Counted from the stretch's first letter, positions 35,314 to 44,764 are shown. The stretch: 64,000 bases of DNA from Xenophilus arseniciresistens (GCF_028023875.1 NZ_JAQIPB010000012.1:62001-126000); one strand, 5' to 3'. Notes: generated by a model not told the origin, from the sequence alone. Numbers and translations: made by a program.

Positions 35314-37386
35314 ATGAATAGAGAAAATCGTTGGGTTGAATGGTTGGCCACGGCATCCTTTATTTTAATGGGCCTATCGTGGACATATGTCTTCGGAAAG
35401 GACCTTAATTTTGATTTTCGAAATTATCACCTCTATGCTGGAGCGCAACTGCTCGACTGGCGCATAAATCAAGACTATTTTCCTGCTGCGGTCGGCGGGT
35501 ATCTGAATCCATTATCCGCATTGCCTGCATATGCGATGATCATGGCGGGATGGCCAGATTTTTTAGTTGCGGCAGCACTGATGTTGATGCATTTGCCTAA
35601 CATGCTCATCGTCTGGAAACTGGCCGAGCTAGTGGTTCCCGGCCGCACGCCACTAGCGCTGTTCTCTAGGTTTACCGCAACCTTTTTAGCATTTATCGCG
35701 CCACTTCAGTTGACGACTCTAAGTAATACGTTCGCCGATCCACTCGCCGGAACGTTCACCTTGCTTGGACTATATCTTCTTTTGTCATCAGATCGGAATA
35801 TCAGATGGCGAAGTGTTTGGATATTTTTTGCGGGATCTCTCTTTGGACTAGGAGCGGGGCTTAAATTAACAAATCTGTTCTTCGTCCTTGGTGGTTTCGT
35901 GACGTTGGCTTTAGGTGCACTTTGGGCCCGTAAAGACGTCCTGCGTCCGTGCCTAAATTACATCGCAGGCTCAGCGACCGGTTTTATAGCCATCTATGGC
36001 TATTGGGGTTATGCGCTGTGGGTCAAATTCGGCAACCCCATTTTCCCTCTCTATAACGCATTATTTAAGTCGCCCGAGTTCTTACACAAGAACTTCGCCG
36101 ACGGTCGAATGCTGCACGACGGTAATCTAAGCTGGCTGACGTTACCGTTTACCATGCTGAGTAGTCGCGGCATGATGTATGCCGAAAATCCCGCGCCGGA
36201 TATTCGACTGCTAAGTACTGTATTCGTTGCAATCTTTGTAATCCTCGCTTATGCGGTGCGTCACAATTTATTTCGCGTCGCGGGGCCCTATGTGAAGAGT
36301 GCTACACAATCCCCTCATCACGCTCGGATGACTCTGGGGCTGTTGACCATTTTTTTTCTATCCAGCTACCTAGTTTGGGGAATTCTTAGTGGCATCGGCA
36401 GGTACGCGTTTGTTCTGTGGCTGCTACTCGGTCCAATACTCTTAGGGATTCTTTTCCACTACACCACAGCCCCAGTTACCCGTTGTGTCACGATCGTGGT
36501 GATCACTATTCAATTGGTGATTCAATTTCTAAATCCAGGCCTAGTGTGGTCTCCTCACAAATGGGGTGGAAACTGGGTGAATCTGCAGGTCCCAGCAGCA
36601 TTACGAGATCAACCCGCCACCTATTTGTTATATGGAACCCAGAGCAATTCATTCATCATCCCTTATCTGCACCGAGATTCTAAATTCTCTAATTTTATTG
36701 GCCAATATGTTCAGCCTGTTGGACCCGCAATGCATCGTCAATTTCAGGAGTTTCTAGATAACCCTGTCGGTCCGTTGCGAATTGTATTCAGCGTGCAAGG
36801 TACCGATGGATCGAATGAGTTAAAAGATCCCACTCGAGTCGGCTTAGATTCGCTGTTGTCTGGATATGGTTACAAAATAAAAAATTCGCAGTGTCATGCT
36901 ATCAATCTCATGGGGGAGCCACTGCCGAAAACGATATTTGGAGAGTGGCAAGTCACTTGGGCAGAGCGAAAAAGTGATCTTAAGCGCATCGCCGATACAT
37001 CGTTGGTATGTGACATCATAGCCATGGCACCCCCTGCGAAAGAGGAGGCGCTTTCAAAATATCAAGTTGTAGATGGCTACTTTGACTCCGTAGAACGCGC
37101 GTGTGGTAATTCTCTTTCGCCGCATGGAGTTCAGACATTTAACGGCGGTGGAAAATGGTATCGCGTCTACTTTAACTCATTGATGGTATTGGCGCTCAGT
37201 GGAGATGACATTTGGGTGCATCCAAACGGAACTTTGCTTGACATCCCAATTACGCAGGTCAGCAAAATAAAGGCGGGGGCCGAAATAATTTGTCCGAACA
37301 TCAAAGAAATCAAGAGAACGACAAATTTAATTGTCTCACCGAGTAATTCCTCGGAAAACCTTTCGCGGCAAGTCGATGAGAATTGA
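35314..37386 (+). CDS. GT-C-like polytopic membrane protein, candidate pilin glycosyltransferase
   Basis: A 690-residue protein with about 10-12 hydrophobic helices in residues 8-400 and a hydrophilic C-terminal domain of about 270 residues. After the first helix comes GKDLNFDFRNYHLYAG with D30 and D34, then NPLSALPAYAM. This acidic first-loop pattern is that of GT-C transferases that use lipid-linked sugars, and resembles proteins next to pilin genes such as TfpW of Pseudomonas. The role as pilin O-glycosyltransferase is inference from this motif and from position directly after pilA. Base composition is clearly AT-richer than the surroundings, with many codons rare here, pointing to horizontal gain. 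ATG at 35314 is preferred over a TTG at 35293. Confidence 0.72.
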   Translation: MNRENRWVEWLATASFILMGLSWTYVFGKDLNFDFRNYHLYAGAQLLDWRINQDYFPAAVGGYLNPLSALPAYAMIMAGWPDFLVAAALMLMHLPNMLIVWKLAELVVPGRTPLALFSRFTATFLAFIAPLQLTTLSNTFADPLAGTFTLLGLYLLLSSDRNIRWRSVWIFFAGSLFGLGAGLKLTNLFFVLGGFVTLALGALWARKDVLRPCLNYIAGSATGFIAIYGYWGYALWVKFGNPIFPLYNALFKSPEFLHKNFADGRMLHDGNLSWLTLPFTMLSSRGMMYAENPAPDIRLLSTVFVAIFVILAYAVRHNLFRVAGPYVKSATQSPHHARMTLGLLTIFFLSSYLVWGILSGIGRYAFVLWLLLGPILLGILFHYTTAPVTRCVTIVVITIQLVIQFLNPGLVWSPHKWGGNWVNLQVPAALRDQPATYLLYGTQSNSFIIPYLHRDSKFSNFIGQYVQPVGPAMHRQFQEFLDNPVGPLRIVFSVQGTDGSNELKDPTRVGLDSLLSGYGYKIKNSQCHAINLMGEPLPKTIFGEWQVTWAERKSDLKRIADTSLVCDIIAMAPPAKEEALSKYQVVDGYFDSVERACGNSLSPHGVQTFNGGGKWYRVYFNSLMVLALSGDDIWVHPNGTLLDIPITQVSKIKAGAEIICPNIKEIKRTTNLIVSPSNSSENLSRQVDEN

Positions 37387-37409
37387 TATTGGGAGACAAG
37401 GAGCACGTA

Positions 37410-38147
37410 ATGAGTACGAATTTTTCTCCGCTTTCGAGAACTCAATCAATCGAGCAACCCGACTATCCAGCCCTCGAATCTCTTCATCGAGCGGGCGACG
37501 ACTTGCCGCGTTATCAACGGTGGGTTAGCAAATTGTTCTCAGATGCGGCGAGTCGTGTCAATGCGAAAAAGATTCTGGACTTTGGTTGTGGAACTGGCAT
37601 CCTTTCAGCTTATTACCAAGCAGCGACTGCTATTCAACCCGTCGGTCTTGAAATCGATCATCGGCTGCGCGCCTGCGCTCAAGCGCGGGGGTTCGAAATT
37701 TATGGGCAATTAGCGCAAATAAAAACTGAATTCGATTTTATATTTAGTTCCAATGTATTGGAGCATATCGAAGACGATGGTCGCGCACTCGCTGATCTGA
37801 GGGAAGTGCTTAAGCCTGGCGGCTATTTAGCTCTGTTTTTGCCTGCTTTTCCATTCCTGTGGTCCTCGATGGATTCTAGAGTCGGCCACTTTAGACGGTA
37901 TCGTGCAAACCCGTTGTGTCAGATGCTGGCCGATCAGGGGTTTGAGATCGAGCAGTGCAGATATTATGACTCAATGGGATTTTTTGCAACGATGGCCTAC
38001 AAATTGCTGCCGAGTTCCAGCGGTGAGCCTTCCGCAGTGGCACTGCGCATCTTCGATAAATTCATATTTCCAATCTCTCAAATCACCGACAAGTTTCTGG
38101 GCTCGCTTTTCGGGAAAAATGTGTTTGTCTTGGCGAAGAAGATTTAG
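37410..38147 (+). CDS. Class I SAM-dependent methyltransferase of the pilin islet
   Basis: A 245-residue methyltransferase. Motif I KKILDFGCGTGILSAYY is at about residues 53-69, with acidic motif II in VGLEIDHR, then FIFSSNVLEHIEDDGRALAD and LREVLKPGGYLALFLPAFPF as in UbiG-like or glycan-related methyltransferases. The C-terminal third has a hydrophobic helix (SMGFFATMAYKLL), suggesting membrane contact. AAGGAG stands 8 bases before the ATG. It shares the low GC of the preceding membrane protein gene and is 23 bases behind it. A likely job is methylation of the lipid-linked sugar or glycan; that is inference. Confidence 0.85.
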   Translation: MSTNFSPLSRTQSIEQPDYPALESLHRAGDDLPRYQRWVSKLFSDAASRVNAKKILDFGCGTGILSAYYQAATAIQPVGLEIDHRLRACAQARGFEIYGQLAQIKTEFDFIFSSNVLEHIEDDGRALADLREVLKPGGYLALFLPAFPFLWSSMDSRVGHFRRYRANPLCQMLADQGFEIEQCRYYDSMGFFATMAYKLLPSSSGEPSAVALRIFDKFIFPISQITDKFLGSLFGKNVFVLAKKI

Positions 38148-38247
38148 GGCCCATCTTCGGTTGTGATGTCCGCATGGCCCACTCTTTGGCCGTTAAGCGA
38201 TAGAGAGGCTGAGCCACCGCTGATTCGAATCAGGGTTGAGTGCAGTA

Positions 38248-38276
38248 TTGACATGCTTAGCTTACTAGCGTGCATA
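38248..38276 (+). promoter_or_regulatory. Weak candidate sigma-70 promoter before gdhA
   Basis: A perfect TTGACA and, after 17 bases, TGCATA, ending 64 bases before the gdhA start. The -10 box is poor. The rest of 38148-38340 shows no other structure I can name. Confidence 0.3.
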
Positions 38277-38340
38277 CACCTAGTCTCGCCAGGCCAACAG
38301 GGTTAAGGTGCTTGCCGTCATAACTTGAGCATGTTCCTAA

Positions 38341-39618
38341 ATGTCGCCAAGCTTCCTCTCCTACGTCCACCCCTCCCCCACCAGCCCCTGGGGCACCTAC
38401 CTCTCGCAGGTCGACCGCGTCGAGCCCTACCTGGGCAAGCTGGCGCGCTGGTCTGAAACGCTCAAGCGGCCCAAGCGGGCGCTGATCGTGGATGTGCCGA
38501 TCGAGCTGGACAACGGGACGATCGCCCATTACGAGGGCTACCGCGTGCAGCACAACCTCAGCCGCGGGCCGGGCAAGGGCGGGGTGCGTTTCCACCCCGA
38601 CGTGACGCTCGAAGAGGTGATGGCGCTTTCGGCCTGGATGACGGTCAAGTGCGCGGCGGTGAATCTGCCTTACGGCGGCGCCAAGGGCGGCATTCGCGTC
38701 GATCCCAAAGTGCTCTCGCGCAACGAGCTTGAGAAGGTCACGCGCCGCTATACCAGCGAGATCGGCCTGATCATCGGCCCGCATTCTGACATCCCGGCGC
38801 CGGACGTGAACACCAACGGCCAGATCATGGCCTGGATGATGGACACCTATTCGATGAACACCGGCTCCACGGCCACAGGCGTGGTCACGGGCAAGCCGAT
38901 CCACCTGGGCGGCTCGCTGGGCCGCGTGAAGGCCACGGGCCGCGGTGTGTTCGTCACCGGGCGCGAGGCTGCGCGCCGCATGGGTCTGAGCCTGGACGGC
39001 GCGCGCGTGGCCGTGCAAGGCTTTGGCAATGTGGGGTCGGTGGCCGCAGAGCTGTTCGCCGAAGCCGGCGCGAAGGTGGTGGCCGTGCAGGACCACACGG
39101 GCACGCTGGTGCATGAAGGCGGCTTCGACATGCCCGCGCTGATGGCCTTCTCGCAGGCCAATGGCGGCATTGCCGGTTTCAAGGAAGGCGAGAAGGTCGA
39201 CAACGAAGCCTTCTGGGACGTGAAGACCGAGATCCTGATCCCGGCCGCGCTGGAAGGGCAGCTCACGGCCGAGCGGGCGCGCCGCACCACGGCCAAGCTG
39301 GTGCTCGAAGGCGCCAACGGGCCGACGGTGCCGGAGGCCGACGACATCCTGGCCAGCCGCGGCATCCTCGTGGTGCCCGACGTGATCTGCAACGCCGGCG
39401 GCGTGACGGTCTCGTACTTCGAATGGGTGCAGGACTTCTCCAGCTTCTTCTGGACCGAGGACGAGATCAACCAGCGCCTGGACCGCATCATGGTCGGTGC
39501 CTTCGACCACATCTGGGCCAAGGGCGAGGAACACAAGATCGCGCTGCGCACCGCCACCTACGCGGTGGCCTGCGAACGCATCCTGATCGCCCGCGAGGAG
39601 CGCGGCCTGTACCCCTGA
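38341..39618 (+). CDS. gdhA: Glutamate dehydrogenase (Glu/Leu/Phe/Val family)
   Basis: A 425-residue dehydrogenase: [34 protein letters not shown] with the catalytic lysine, PAPDVNTN, then the Rossmann domain with [17 protein letters not shown] and [15 protein letters not shown]. Length and motifs match the NAD(P)-linked hexameric glutamate dehydrogenase that interconverts glutamate and 2-oxoglutarate plus ammonia. GC content returns to the genomic norm here, marking the right edge of the AT-rich islet. It is followed after 27 bases by a P-loop kinase gene. Confidence 0.94.
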   Translation: MSPSFLSYVHPSPTSPWGTYLSQVDRVEPYLGKLARWSETLKRPKRALIVDVPIELDNGTIAHYEGYRVQHNLSRGPGKGGVRFHPDVTLEEVMALSAWMTVKCAAVNLPYGGAKGGIRVDPKVLSRNELEKVTRRYTSEIGLIIGPHSDIPAPDVNTNGQIMAWMMDTYSMNTGSTATGVVTGKPIHLGGSLGRVKATGRGVFVTGREAARRMGLSLDGARVAVQGFGNVGSVAAELFAEAGAKVVAVQDHTGTLVHEGGFDMPALMAFSQANGGIAGFKEGEKVDNEAFWDVKTEILIPAALEGQLTAERARRTTAKLVLEGANGPTVPEADDILASRGILVVPDVICNAGGVTVSYFEWVQDFSSFFWTEDEINQRLDRIMVGAFDHIWAKGEEHKIALRTATYAVACERILIAREERGLYP

Positions 39619-39645
39619 GCGTCTTTTTTGGGGGGAGCGAGGACA

Positions 39646-40299
39646 ATGGGCAGCATGAGTTCTTCGCCGCTGCCCGCGCTGCCCTCCGACGCGCTTGCCC
39701 GAATCGATGCGCTGCTGGCCCCTGGCCGCAGGGTGCTGCTGGGGCTGGCTGGCGCGCCGGGTTCCGGCAAGTCCACCCTGGCCGAGGCGCTGTGCGCGCA
39801 CTACGGCCCGCGCGCGCAGGGCCTGCCGATGGACGGCTTCCACCTGGCCCAGGCCGAGCTGCAGCGGCTGGGCCGCGCGGCCCGCAAGGGCGCCCCCGAT
39901 ACCTTCGATGCGCAAGGCTACGTGGCCCTGCTGGCGCGCGTGCGCGCCCAGGGGCCGCTCGATGGCCCGGTGTACGCACCCGCCTTCCGGCGCGAGATCG
40001 AGGAGCCGGTGGCTGGCGCCATTCCCATCCATGCGCAGGCGCAGCTCATCGTCACCGAAGGCAATTACCTGCTGTTCGACACGGAGGGCTGGGCCGGGGT
40101 GCGGCCCTTGCTGGACGCCTGCTGGTATGTGGCGGGCGACGAGGACTTGCGCCGCGCTCGCCTGGTGGCCCGCCACCGGCAGTTTGGCCGCAGCGCCGAG
40201 GCAGCCGAGGCCTGGGTGGCCGGCACCGACGAACCCAACGCGGTGCGCATCGCCGCCACGCGAGAGCGCGCCGACCATGTCTTTTGCTGGTCGGGCTGA
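39646..40299 (+). CDS. P-loop nucleoside/fructose-kinase-like protein
   Basis: A 217-residue kinase with Walker A GLAGAPGSGKSTLAEAL, LPMDGFHLAQAELQ and VYAPAFRREIEEPVAGAI, the layout of the uridine-kinase/pantothenate-kinase-like group that includes YggC and FrcK. FDAQGYVALLARV and TEGNYLLFD are further family blocks. It phosphorylates a small alcohol with ATP; the substrate is not evident. Two in-frame ATGs (39646 and 39655) are close; 39646 follows a GAGG. Possibly co-transcribed with gdhA. Confidence 0.85.
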   Translation: MGSMSSSPLPALPSDALARIDALLAPGRRVLLGLAGAPGSGKSTLAEALCAHYGPRAQGLPMDGFHLAQAELQRLGRAARKGAPDTFDAQGYVALLARVRAQGPLDGPVYAPAFRREIEEPVAGAIPIHAQAQLIVTEGNYLLFDTEGWAGVRPLLDACWYVAGDEDLRRARLVARHRQFGRSAEAAEAWVAGTDEPNAVRIAATRERADHVFCWSG

Positions 40300-40380
40300 C
40301 AGCCTGTGCACGGGCGCGACCCGTATGATGACCTACCGTTAACCGGCCGTGCGACCTGCGCGGCCTCCTGCCTGCCCCTG

Positions 40381-40998
40381 ATGGCCCTGTCCGCCGCCGA
40401 TCCCCGCTTTGCCCCCGCCGCCTGCCCGGATCCGCGCGACGCGCTGCGCCGTGCCACCGCCGCACACCATGCCGAGGTGGACGCCGCCCTTCCGCTGTCC
40501 AAGCCTTCCCCCAGCCTCGCCGATTACCACGCCCACCTGCAGCTGCTGGCGCAATGGGTGGCCCTTCTGCAGGCGCTGCCACTGGATGAGCCGCGGCTGG
40601 CCCGAGAGGCCGCGGCGCTGGCAGATGACATCGCCGAATGCGAGCGCCTGCTCGGCCTGCCCTCGAAGATGCCTGAAGCGTTCCTCGGCACGCCGGGCCC
40701 CGGAGCCATCCCGGACGGCTTCGCCTGGGGCGTGGCCTATGTGATCGAGGGCTCGCGCCTGGGCGGCCAGGTGCTGTACCGGCGGCTTGCCGATGCGCTG
40801 GCCCCTCATCCGCTGCACTACCTGCAGGGCGCCGGCGCCCAGACGGGCGCCCACTGGCGCCACTTCCTGGAGGCCCTGCGCGCCGCGCTGGACACGCCCG
40901 AGCGCGTGCAGGCCGCCTGCCAGGGCGCGGTCTGGGCTTTCGAGAAGTTGCTGCAGCTGCGCGGCGCGTCCCGCCGGGCGGAGGCTTGCCGCGCATGA
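40381..40998 (+). CDS. bphO: Biliverdin-producing heme oxygenase
   Basis: A 205-residue all-helical heme oxygenase. ALRRATAAHHAEVDAALPL places the heme-ligating histidine near residue 26, and YVIEGSRLGGQVLYRRL is the conserved distal helix region with its glycines. It opens heme to biliverdin, iron and CO. The next gene, a bacteriophytochrome, begins inside its stop codon (ATGA at 40995), a well-known bphO-bphP coupling that supplies the chromophore. The ATG at 40381 fits the family start. Confidence 0.92.
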   Translation: MALSAADPRFAPAACPDPRDALRRATAAHHAEVDAALPLSKPSPSLADYHAHLQLLAQWVALLQALPLDEPRLAREAAALADDIAECERLLGLPSKMPEAFLGTPGPGAIPDGFAWGVAYVIEGSRLGGQVLYRRLADALAPHPLHYLQGAGAQTGAHWRHFLEALRAALDTPERVQAACQGAVWAFEKLLQLRGASRRAEACRA

Positions 40999-43217
40999 CC
41001 ACCGCGCCGCCCTCCGTGCCTGCGGTCAACCTCGAGAACTGCGACCGTGAGCCCATCCACGTGCCGGGTGCGATCCAGCCGCATGGTGCGCTGCTGGCCT
41101 TCGACGCCAGCATGCGCGTGTGCCATGCCAGCGCCAATGCGGCGCAGCTGCTGGGCGCCAGCGCGCCGGTGCTGGGCCAGGCGCTGGCGGCTGCGCACTT
41201 CGAAGGGCTTGCGGCCGTTCATGCCCTGATCCGCGACGTGGCGGCGCTGCCCGCGACCGACACCGAAGTGGCGCTGCAAAGCGACGAGGTCGCGCTCAAT
41301 GGTCAGCGCTTCGACCTGGTGGTGCATCGCAGCGGCCCGCTGCTGGTGACTGAACTCGAGCAGCGGCCCGCGGGCGACGACGACGTGGCGGCCTTTGCGC
41401 TGCGCGCGCACCGGGCCATGGACCGCCTCAAACGCCAGTCCCAGGTCGACGCGCTGCTGGCGCTGGCCGTGCGCGTGATGCGCGAGCTTGCAGGCTTCGA
41501 CCGCGTGATGGCCTACCGCTTCCGCGACGACGACAGCGGCGAGGTGGTGGCCGAAGACCGGCATGAAGCGCTCGAGCCTTTCGCCGGCCGCCGCTATCCG
41601 GCCAGCGACATCCCGGCGCAGGCGCGCCGCCTGTACCTGCTCAACACGCTGCGGCTGATTGCCGACGTGCATGCGCAGCCGGTGCCCGTGCTCGGCGCCG
41701 ATCTCCAGGCCGGCGCGCTGGACATGAGCCATGGCGTGCTGCGCAGCGTCTCGCCCATCCACATCGAGTACCTGCGCAACATGGGCGTGGGCGCGTCGAT
41801 GAGCATCTCCATCGTCATCAATGGCCGGCTCTGGGGCATGCTGGCCTGCCACCACCGCTCGGCGCGACGCGTGCCCTATGCGGTGCGCATGGCCTGCGAC
41901 GTGCTGGCCCAGGTGCTGGCCGCCAACGTGCAGACGCTGCTGGCGCGCGAACAGGCCGAATGGGCCGAGGAGGGCGCGCAGCTGCGCTCCAGACTGGTCC
42001 AGGGCATGCTGCATGCCGAAAACACCGTGGGCGGCCTGGCCGCGCTGGCCGAGCCGCTGACCAAAGCCTTCAATTGCGAAGCCATGCTGCTGGCCGAGGA
42101 AGCCCGGCTGTTCGTGCACGGCAGCCTGCCGCATGGCCAGGCCCAGGCGCTGCTGCAGTGGGTGCAGGCCCAGCCCATGGCCGGCAGCGAACTGCTCGCC
42201 GTGCAGGACCTGCCGCACCGCGCGCCCGCCCTGGAGGCCGCAGGGGCCGGCTGGTGTGGCCTGCTGGCGCTGCGCCTGGGCGATGCAGGCGGTTGGCTGG
42301 TGCTGCTGCGGCGCGAGCAGGTCGAAACCATCCGCTGGGGCGGCAAGCCCGAAAAGCAATACACCGTGGGGCCGCTGGGCCCGCGCCTGACGCCGCGCGG
42401 CTCCTTCGACGTCTGGCTGCAGGAGGTGCGCGGCACCAGCCTGCCCTGGACCGAAGCGCAGCGCGAGCTGGGCCGGCAACTGCTGGCCGACCTGTCGCGT
42501 GCGAGTGCCGCGCAGATGGCCGAACTCAACCGTGCCCGCACCCAGCTGCTGGCCATGCTGGGGCATGACCTGCGCGACCCGCTGCAGTCCATCGCCATGG
42601 CCGCCAAGGTGCTCGAACGCAGCGAAGGCGAGGACGGCCGCAGCGCGGCGGGCGCGCGCCTGGGCCAGCGCATCCAGTCCTCCAGCAGCCGCATGGCGCG
42701 GCTGATCGGCCAGGTGCTCGACGCCTCCAGGCTGCAGACCGGCCTGGGCCTGCAACTGCAGACGGCCGAGGTGGACCTGGCCCTGCTGCTCGAAGACCTG
42801 CTCGACGAGGCGCGCGTGGCCTATCCGGGCCTGAACCTCATCACCGAAGTGCCGGCCACGCTGCCCGCGCTGGCCGACGCCGACCGCGTGGCGCAGCTGT
42901 TCTCCAATCTCATCAGCAACGCCCGCCACCACGGCGCGCCGGGCGAGGCCGTGATCGTGCAGCTCTCCCTGCAGGGCGAGGACGTTAGCTTCGAGGTCAG
43001 CAACAGCGCACCGCCCATCCCCGACGAGCTGCTGCCCCATCTGTTCAGCGCCTTCAAGCGGCAGACGCAGCCTGGCTCGCGCAACCGCAGCGGCCTGGGC
43101 CTGGGGTTGCACATCGCGCAGGCCATCGCCCAGAGCCATGGCGGAACGCTGGACTACACCTACGCCGAGCCCTACGTGGTGTTCTCGGCCCGTTTTCCCG
43201 TCCGGCCGCAGGCCTGA
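40995..43217 (+). CDS. bphP: Bacteriophytochrome histidine kinase
   Basis: A 740-residue red/far-red photoreceptor. PAS domain with C16 in NLENCDREPIHVPGAIQPHG, the biliverdin attachment site. GAF domain with YRFRDDDSGEVVAEDR, RRYPASDIPAQARRLY and the DxSHGVLRSVSPIHIEYLRNMGV block. PHY domain with the tongue motif LTPRGSFDVWLQ. HisKA has LGHDLRDPLQSI and the HATPase has LISNARHHG and GLGLGLHIAQA. No receiver domain is attached. It is made with its heme oxygenase and should sense light in the cytoplasm. A stand-alone receiver protein is encoded about 0.6 kb downstream on the other strand. Confidence 0.95.
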   Translation: MTTAPPSVPAVNLENCDREPIHVPGAIQPHGALLAFDASMRVCHASANAAQLLGASAPVLGQALAAAHFEGLAAVHALIRDVAALPATDTEVALQSDEVALNGQRFDLVVHRSGPLLVTELEQRPAGDDDVAAFALRAHRAMDRLKRQSQVDALLALAVRVMRELAGFDRVMAYRFRDDDSGEVVAEDRHEALEPFAGRRYPASDIPAQARRLYLLNTLRLIADVHAQPVPVLGADLQAGALDMSHGVLRSVSPIHIEYLRNMGVGASMSISIVINGRLWGMLACHHRSARRVPYAVRMACDVLAQVLAANVQTLLAREQAEWAEEGAQLRSRLVQGMLHAENTVGGLAALAEPLTKAFNCEAMLLAEEARLFVHGSLPHGQAQALLQWVQAQPMAGSELLAVQDLPHRAPALEAAGAGWCGLLALRLGDAGGWLVLLRREQVETIRWGGKPEKQYTVGPLGPRLTPRGSFDVWLQEVRGTSLPWTEAQRELGRQLLADLSRASAAQMAELNRARTQLLAMLGHDLRDPLQSIAMAAKVLERSEGEDGRSAAGARLGQRIQSSSSRMARLIGQVLDASRLQTGLGLQLQTAEVDLALLLEDLLDEARVAYPGLNLITEVPATLPALADADRVAQLFSNLISNARHHGAPGEAVIVQLSLQGEDVSFEVSNSAPPIPDELLPHLFSAFKRQTQPGSRNRSGLGLGLHIAQAIAQSHGGTLDYTYAEPYVVFSARFPVRPQA

Positions 43218-43315
43218 GCACCGCAACGGCCGCGGGCGCAGCGCGCTGCAGGTAGCATCCTGCCCGCACGCCGCCTGCTGTCTGCCTGTCTGCCGTGTCG
43301 CGCCCATCCCTCGCC

Positions 43316-44005
43316 ATGCCTTTGCTGCCTGCCTTCCGCCGCGCTCCTGCGCCCGTTCTGCTGCTGGCCTCGGCCCTGCTGTTGTCGGCCTGTACCTTTG
43401 GTGCCGGGCGCACGCGCAGCTACGCCACCGAGTCCTTCGACTCCACCACCACCCACACGCGCAGCTTCTCGGCCAGCGAGGCCCAGACCTGCGAGGCCGC
43501 GCGCCGTGCCCTGCTGAGCCAGGGCTACTTCGTGAGCCGCGCGGGCGAGGACCAGGTGGCCGGGCGCAAGCAGTTCCAGCCGGCCGGCGAAGTGCATCTG
43601 GATGTGGAAGTGCGCGTGGTCTGCGTGCGCGACGAGCGGCAGGGCCGCGGCAGCCTGGCGTTCGCGACGGCGGTGCAGGACCGCTACGAGCTCAAGAAGG
43701 CCAGCAGCTCGGCCAGCGTGGGCGTGGGTGCGCTGGGGTCGGTCTCGCTGCCCTTCAATGCGGGAAACGACGCCATGGTCAAGGTGGCCAGCCAGACGGT
43801 GACCGACGACGAGTTCTACACCCGCTTCTTCGTGCTGCTGGACGAATACCTTTACGTGCCGCCGCAGACGCCGCGCGCCGAGCCTGCGGCCCAGCGCGCC
43901 ACCGGCTTGCCGAGGGTGTCGCCGGTTCCTGCCGTACCAGAACCCGCAGCGCCCGCGGCCGCGCCAGAAGCCGTGCCCGTGCCGCTGTCGCCTTCGCGCG
44001 GCTGA
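43316..44005 (+). CDS. DUF2242 lipoprotein
   Basis: A 229-residue lipoprotein with lipobox LSAC near residue 25. The DUF2242 core follows: SFSASEAQTCEAARRALLSQ, GYFVSRAGEDQVAGRKQFQP, then a beta-rich domain to about residue 180 with DDEFYTRFFVLLDEYL. The last 45 residues are Pro/Ala-rich and lie over the 3' end of the convergent receiver gene, 154 bases in antisense. The ATG at 43316 is preferred to a GTG at 43295, giving a normal signal. Function unknown; the family is mostly seen in Burkholderiales. Confidence 0.82.
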   Translation: MPLLPAFRRAPAPVLLLASALLLSACTFGAGRTRSYATESFDSTTTHTRSFSASEAQTCEAARRALLSQGYFVSRAGEDQVAGRKQFQPAGEVHLDVEVRVVCVRDERQGRGSLAFATAVQDRYELKKASSSASVGVGALGSVSLPFNAGNDAMVKVASQTVTDDEFYTRFFVLLDEYLYVPPQTPRAEPAAQRATGLPRVSPVPAVPEPAAPAAAPEAVPVPLSPSRG

Positions 44006-44526
44006 TGGGGCCGCGGCGCTTGCTGCTGTGGCTGCTGCTGCACCGGCGTGAGCCGGGCCGTGGGCAGCGGCACCACGTTCGAAGCCGCGTCCCGGGCGGC
44101 TGCCGCTGCTGAAGCCGGTGCGCGCCTGAGCTTCGCCAGCGCCTCTTCCAGCTGCGCCAGGCCGTAGGGCTTGCCCAGCCAGCCGCAGTGCGCCGGCAGC
44201 GTGGCCGGCCGCAGGGCGCCGCTGACCATCAGCAGCGCCACGCCCTGCATCTGCAGCGACTGCACCAGGTCCAGGCCCGACAGGCCCGGCAGCCCCACGT
44301 CGCACATCAGCACATCGAAGGCGCCCTCCATGTAGCGGTCGCGCGCGGCTTCGGCGCTGCCCACGCTGGCCACCCAATGCCCCAGCAGCTGCAGCATCTC
44401 CACCGTCATCTCGCGCGAGGCCGGGTCGTCTTCGACCAGCAGGATGCGCAGGGCCGGCGCAGCGGCATCGGGCTGCTCGGCCTTGCTGGAAGGGGCGGGG
44501 AGGGTGGGGGACGAGGAGGAGGACAT
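43852..44526 (-). CDS. Stand-alone receiver-domain response regulator
   Basis: A 224-residue protein. A short Ser/Pro leader precedes a receiver domain (about 26-130) with acidic pair LVEDD, phosphorylatable D76 in MCDVGLPG, serine in MVSGA and K118 in LGKPYG. There is no DNA-binding or enzymatic output domain. The last 90 residues are Gln/Ala/Gly-rich and the final 51 codons run antisense over the DUF2242 gene. Being a single-domain regulator close to a bacteriophytochrome kinase that has no receiver, it is a candidate phosphate acceptor (BphR-like); that link is inference. The ATG at 44526 is taken. Confidence 0.82.
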   Translation of the reverse strand: MSSSSSPTLPAPSSKAEQPDAAAPALRILLVEDDPASREMTVEMLQLLGHWVASVGSAEAARDRYMEGAFDVLMCDVGLPGLSGLDLVQSLQMQGVALLMVSGALRPATLPAHCGWLGKPYGLAQLEEALAKLRRAPASAAAAARDAASNVVPLPTARLTPVQQQPQQQAPRPHQPREGDSGTGTASGAAAGAAGSGTAGTGDTLGKPVARWAAGSARGVCGGT

Positions 44527-44764
44527 GGCGCAATACCGACAGCCGGGAGATCTGTCACTTTGTGATGCGCCGCCGTCGCTTGCCAGCATCACGCCGCCCA
44601 TGGGCCTGTAGGAGAGCGCCGCGCCGGCCGCGCTGCGAAGCCCGTCTGGGGCAATTGCACTAGCTTTCGCGCTTTTCTGGTTTTCATCGCCTAGGGCCTG
44701 CGCGGGATCATTGCGCCAGTGCGAGCCTCGCACCCCTTTTCAACCCTCACCTCAGGAGCCCTGC

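Noticed and set aside
35240..38340. Possible genomic island with integrase or insertion sequences
   Set aside because: The region is compositionally foreign, but I see no transposase, integrase, direct repeats or tRNA at its ends, so only a short cassette exchange is supported.
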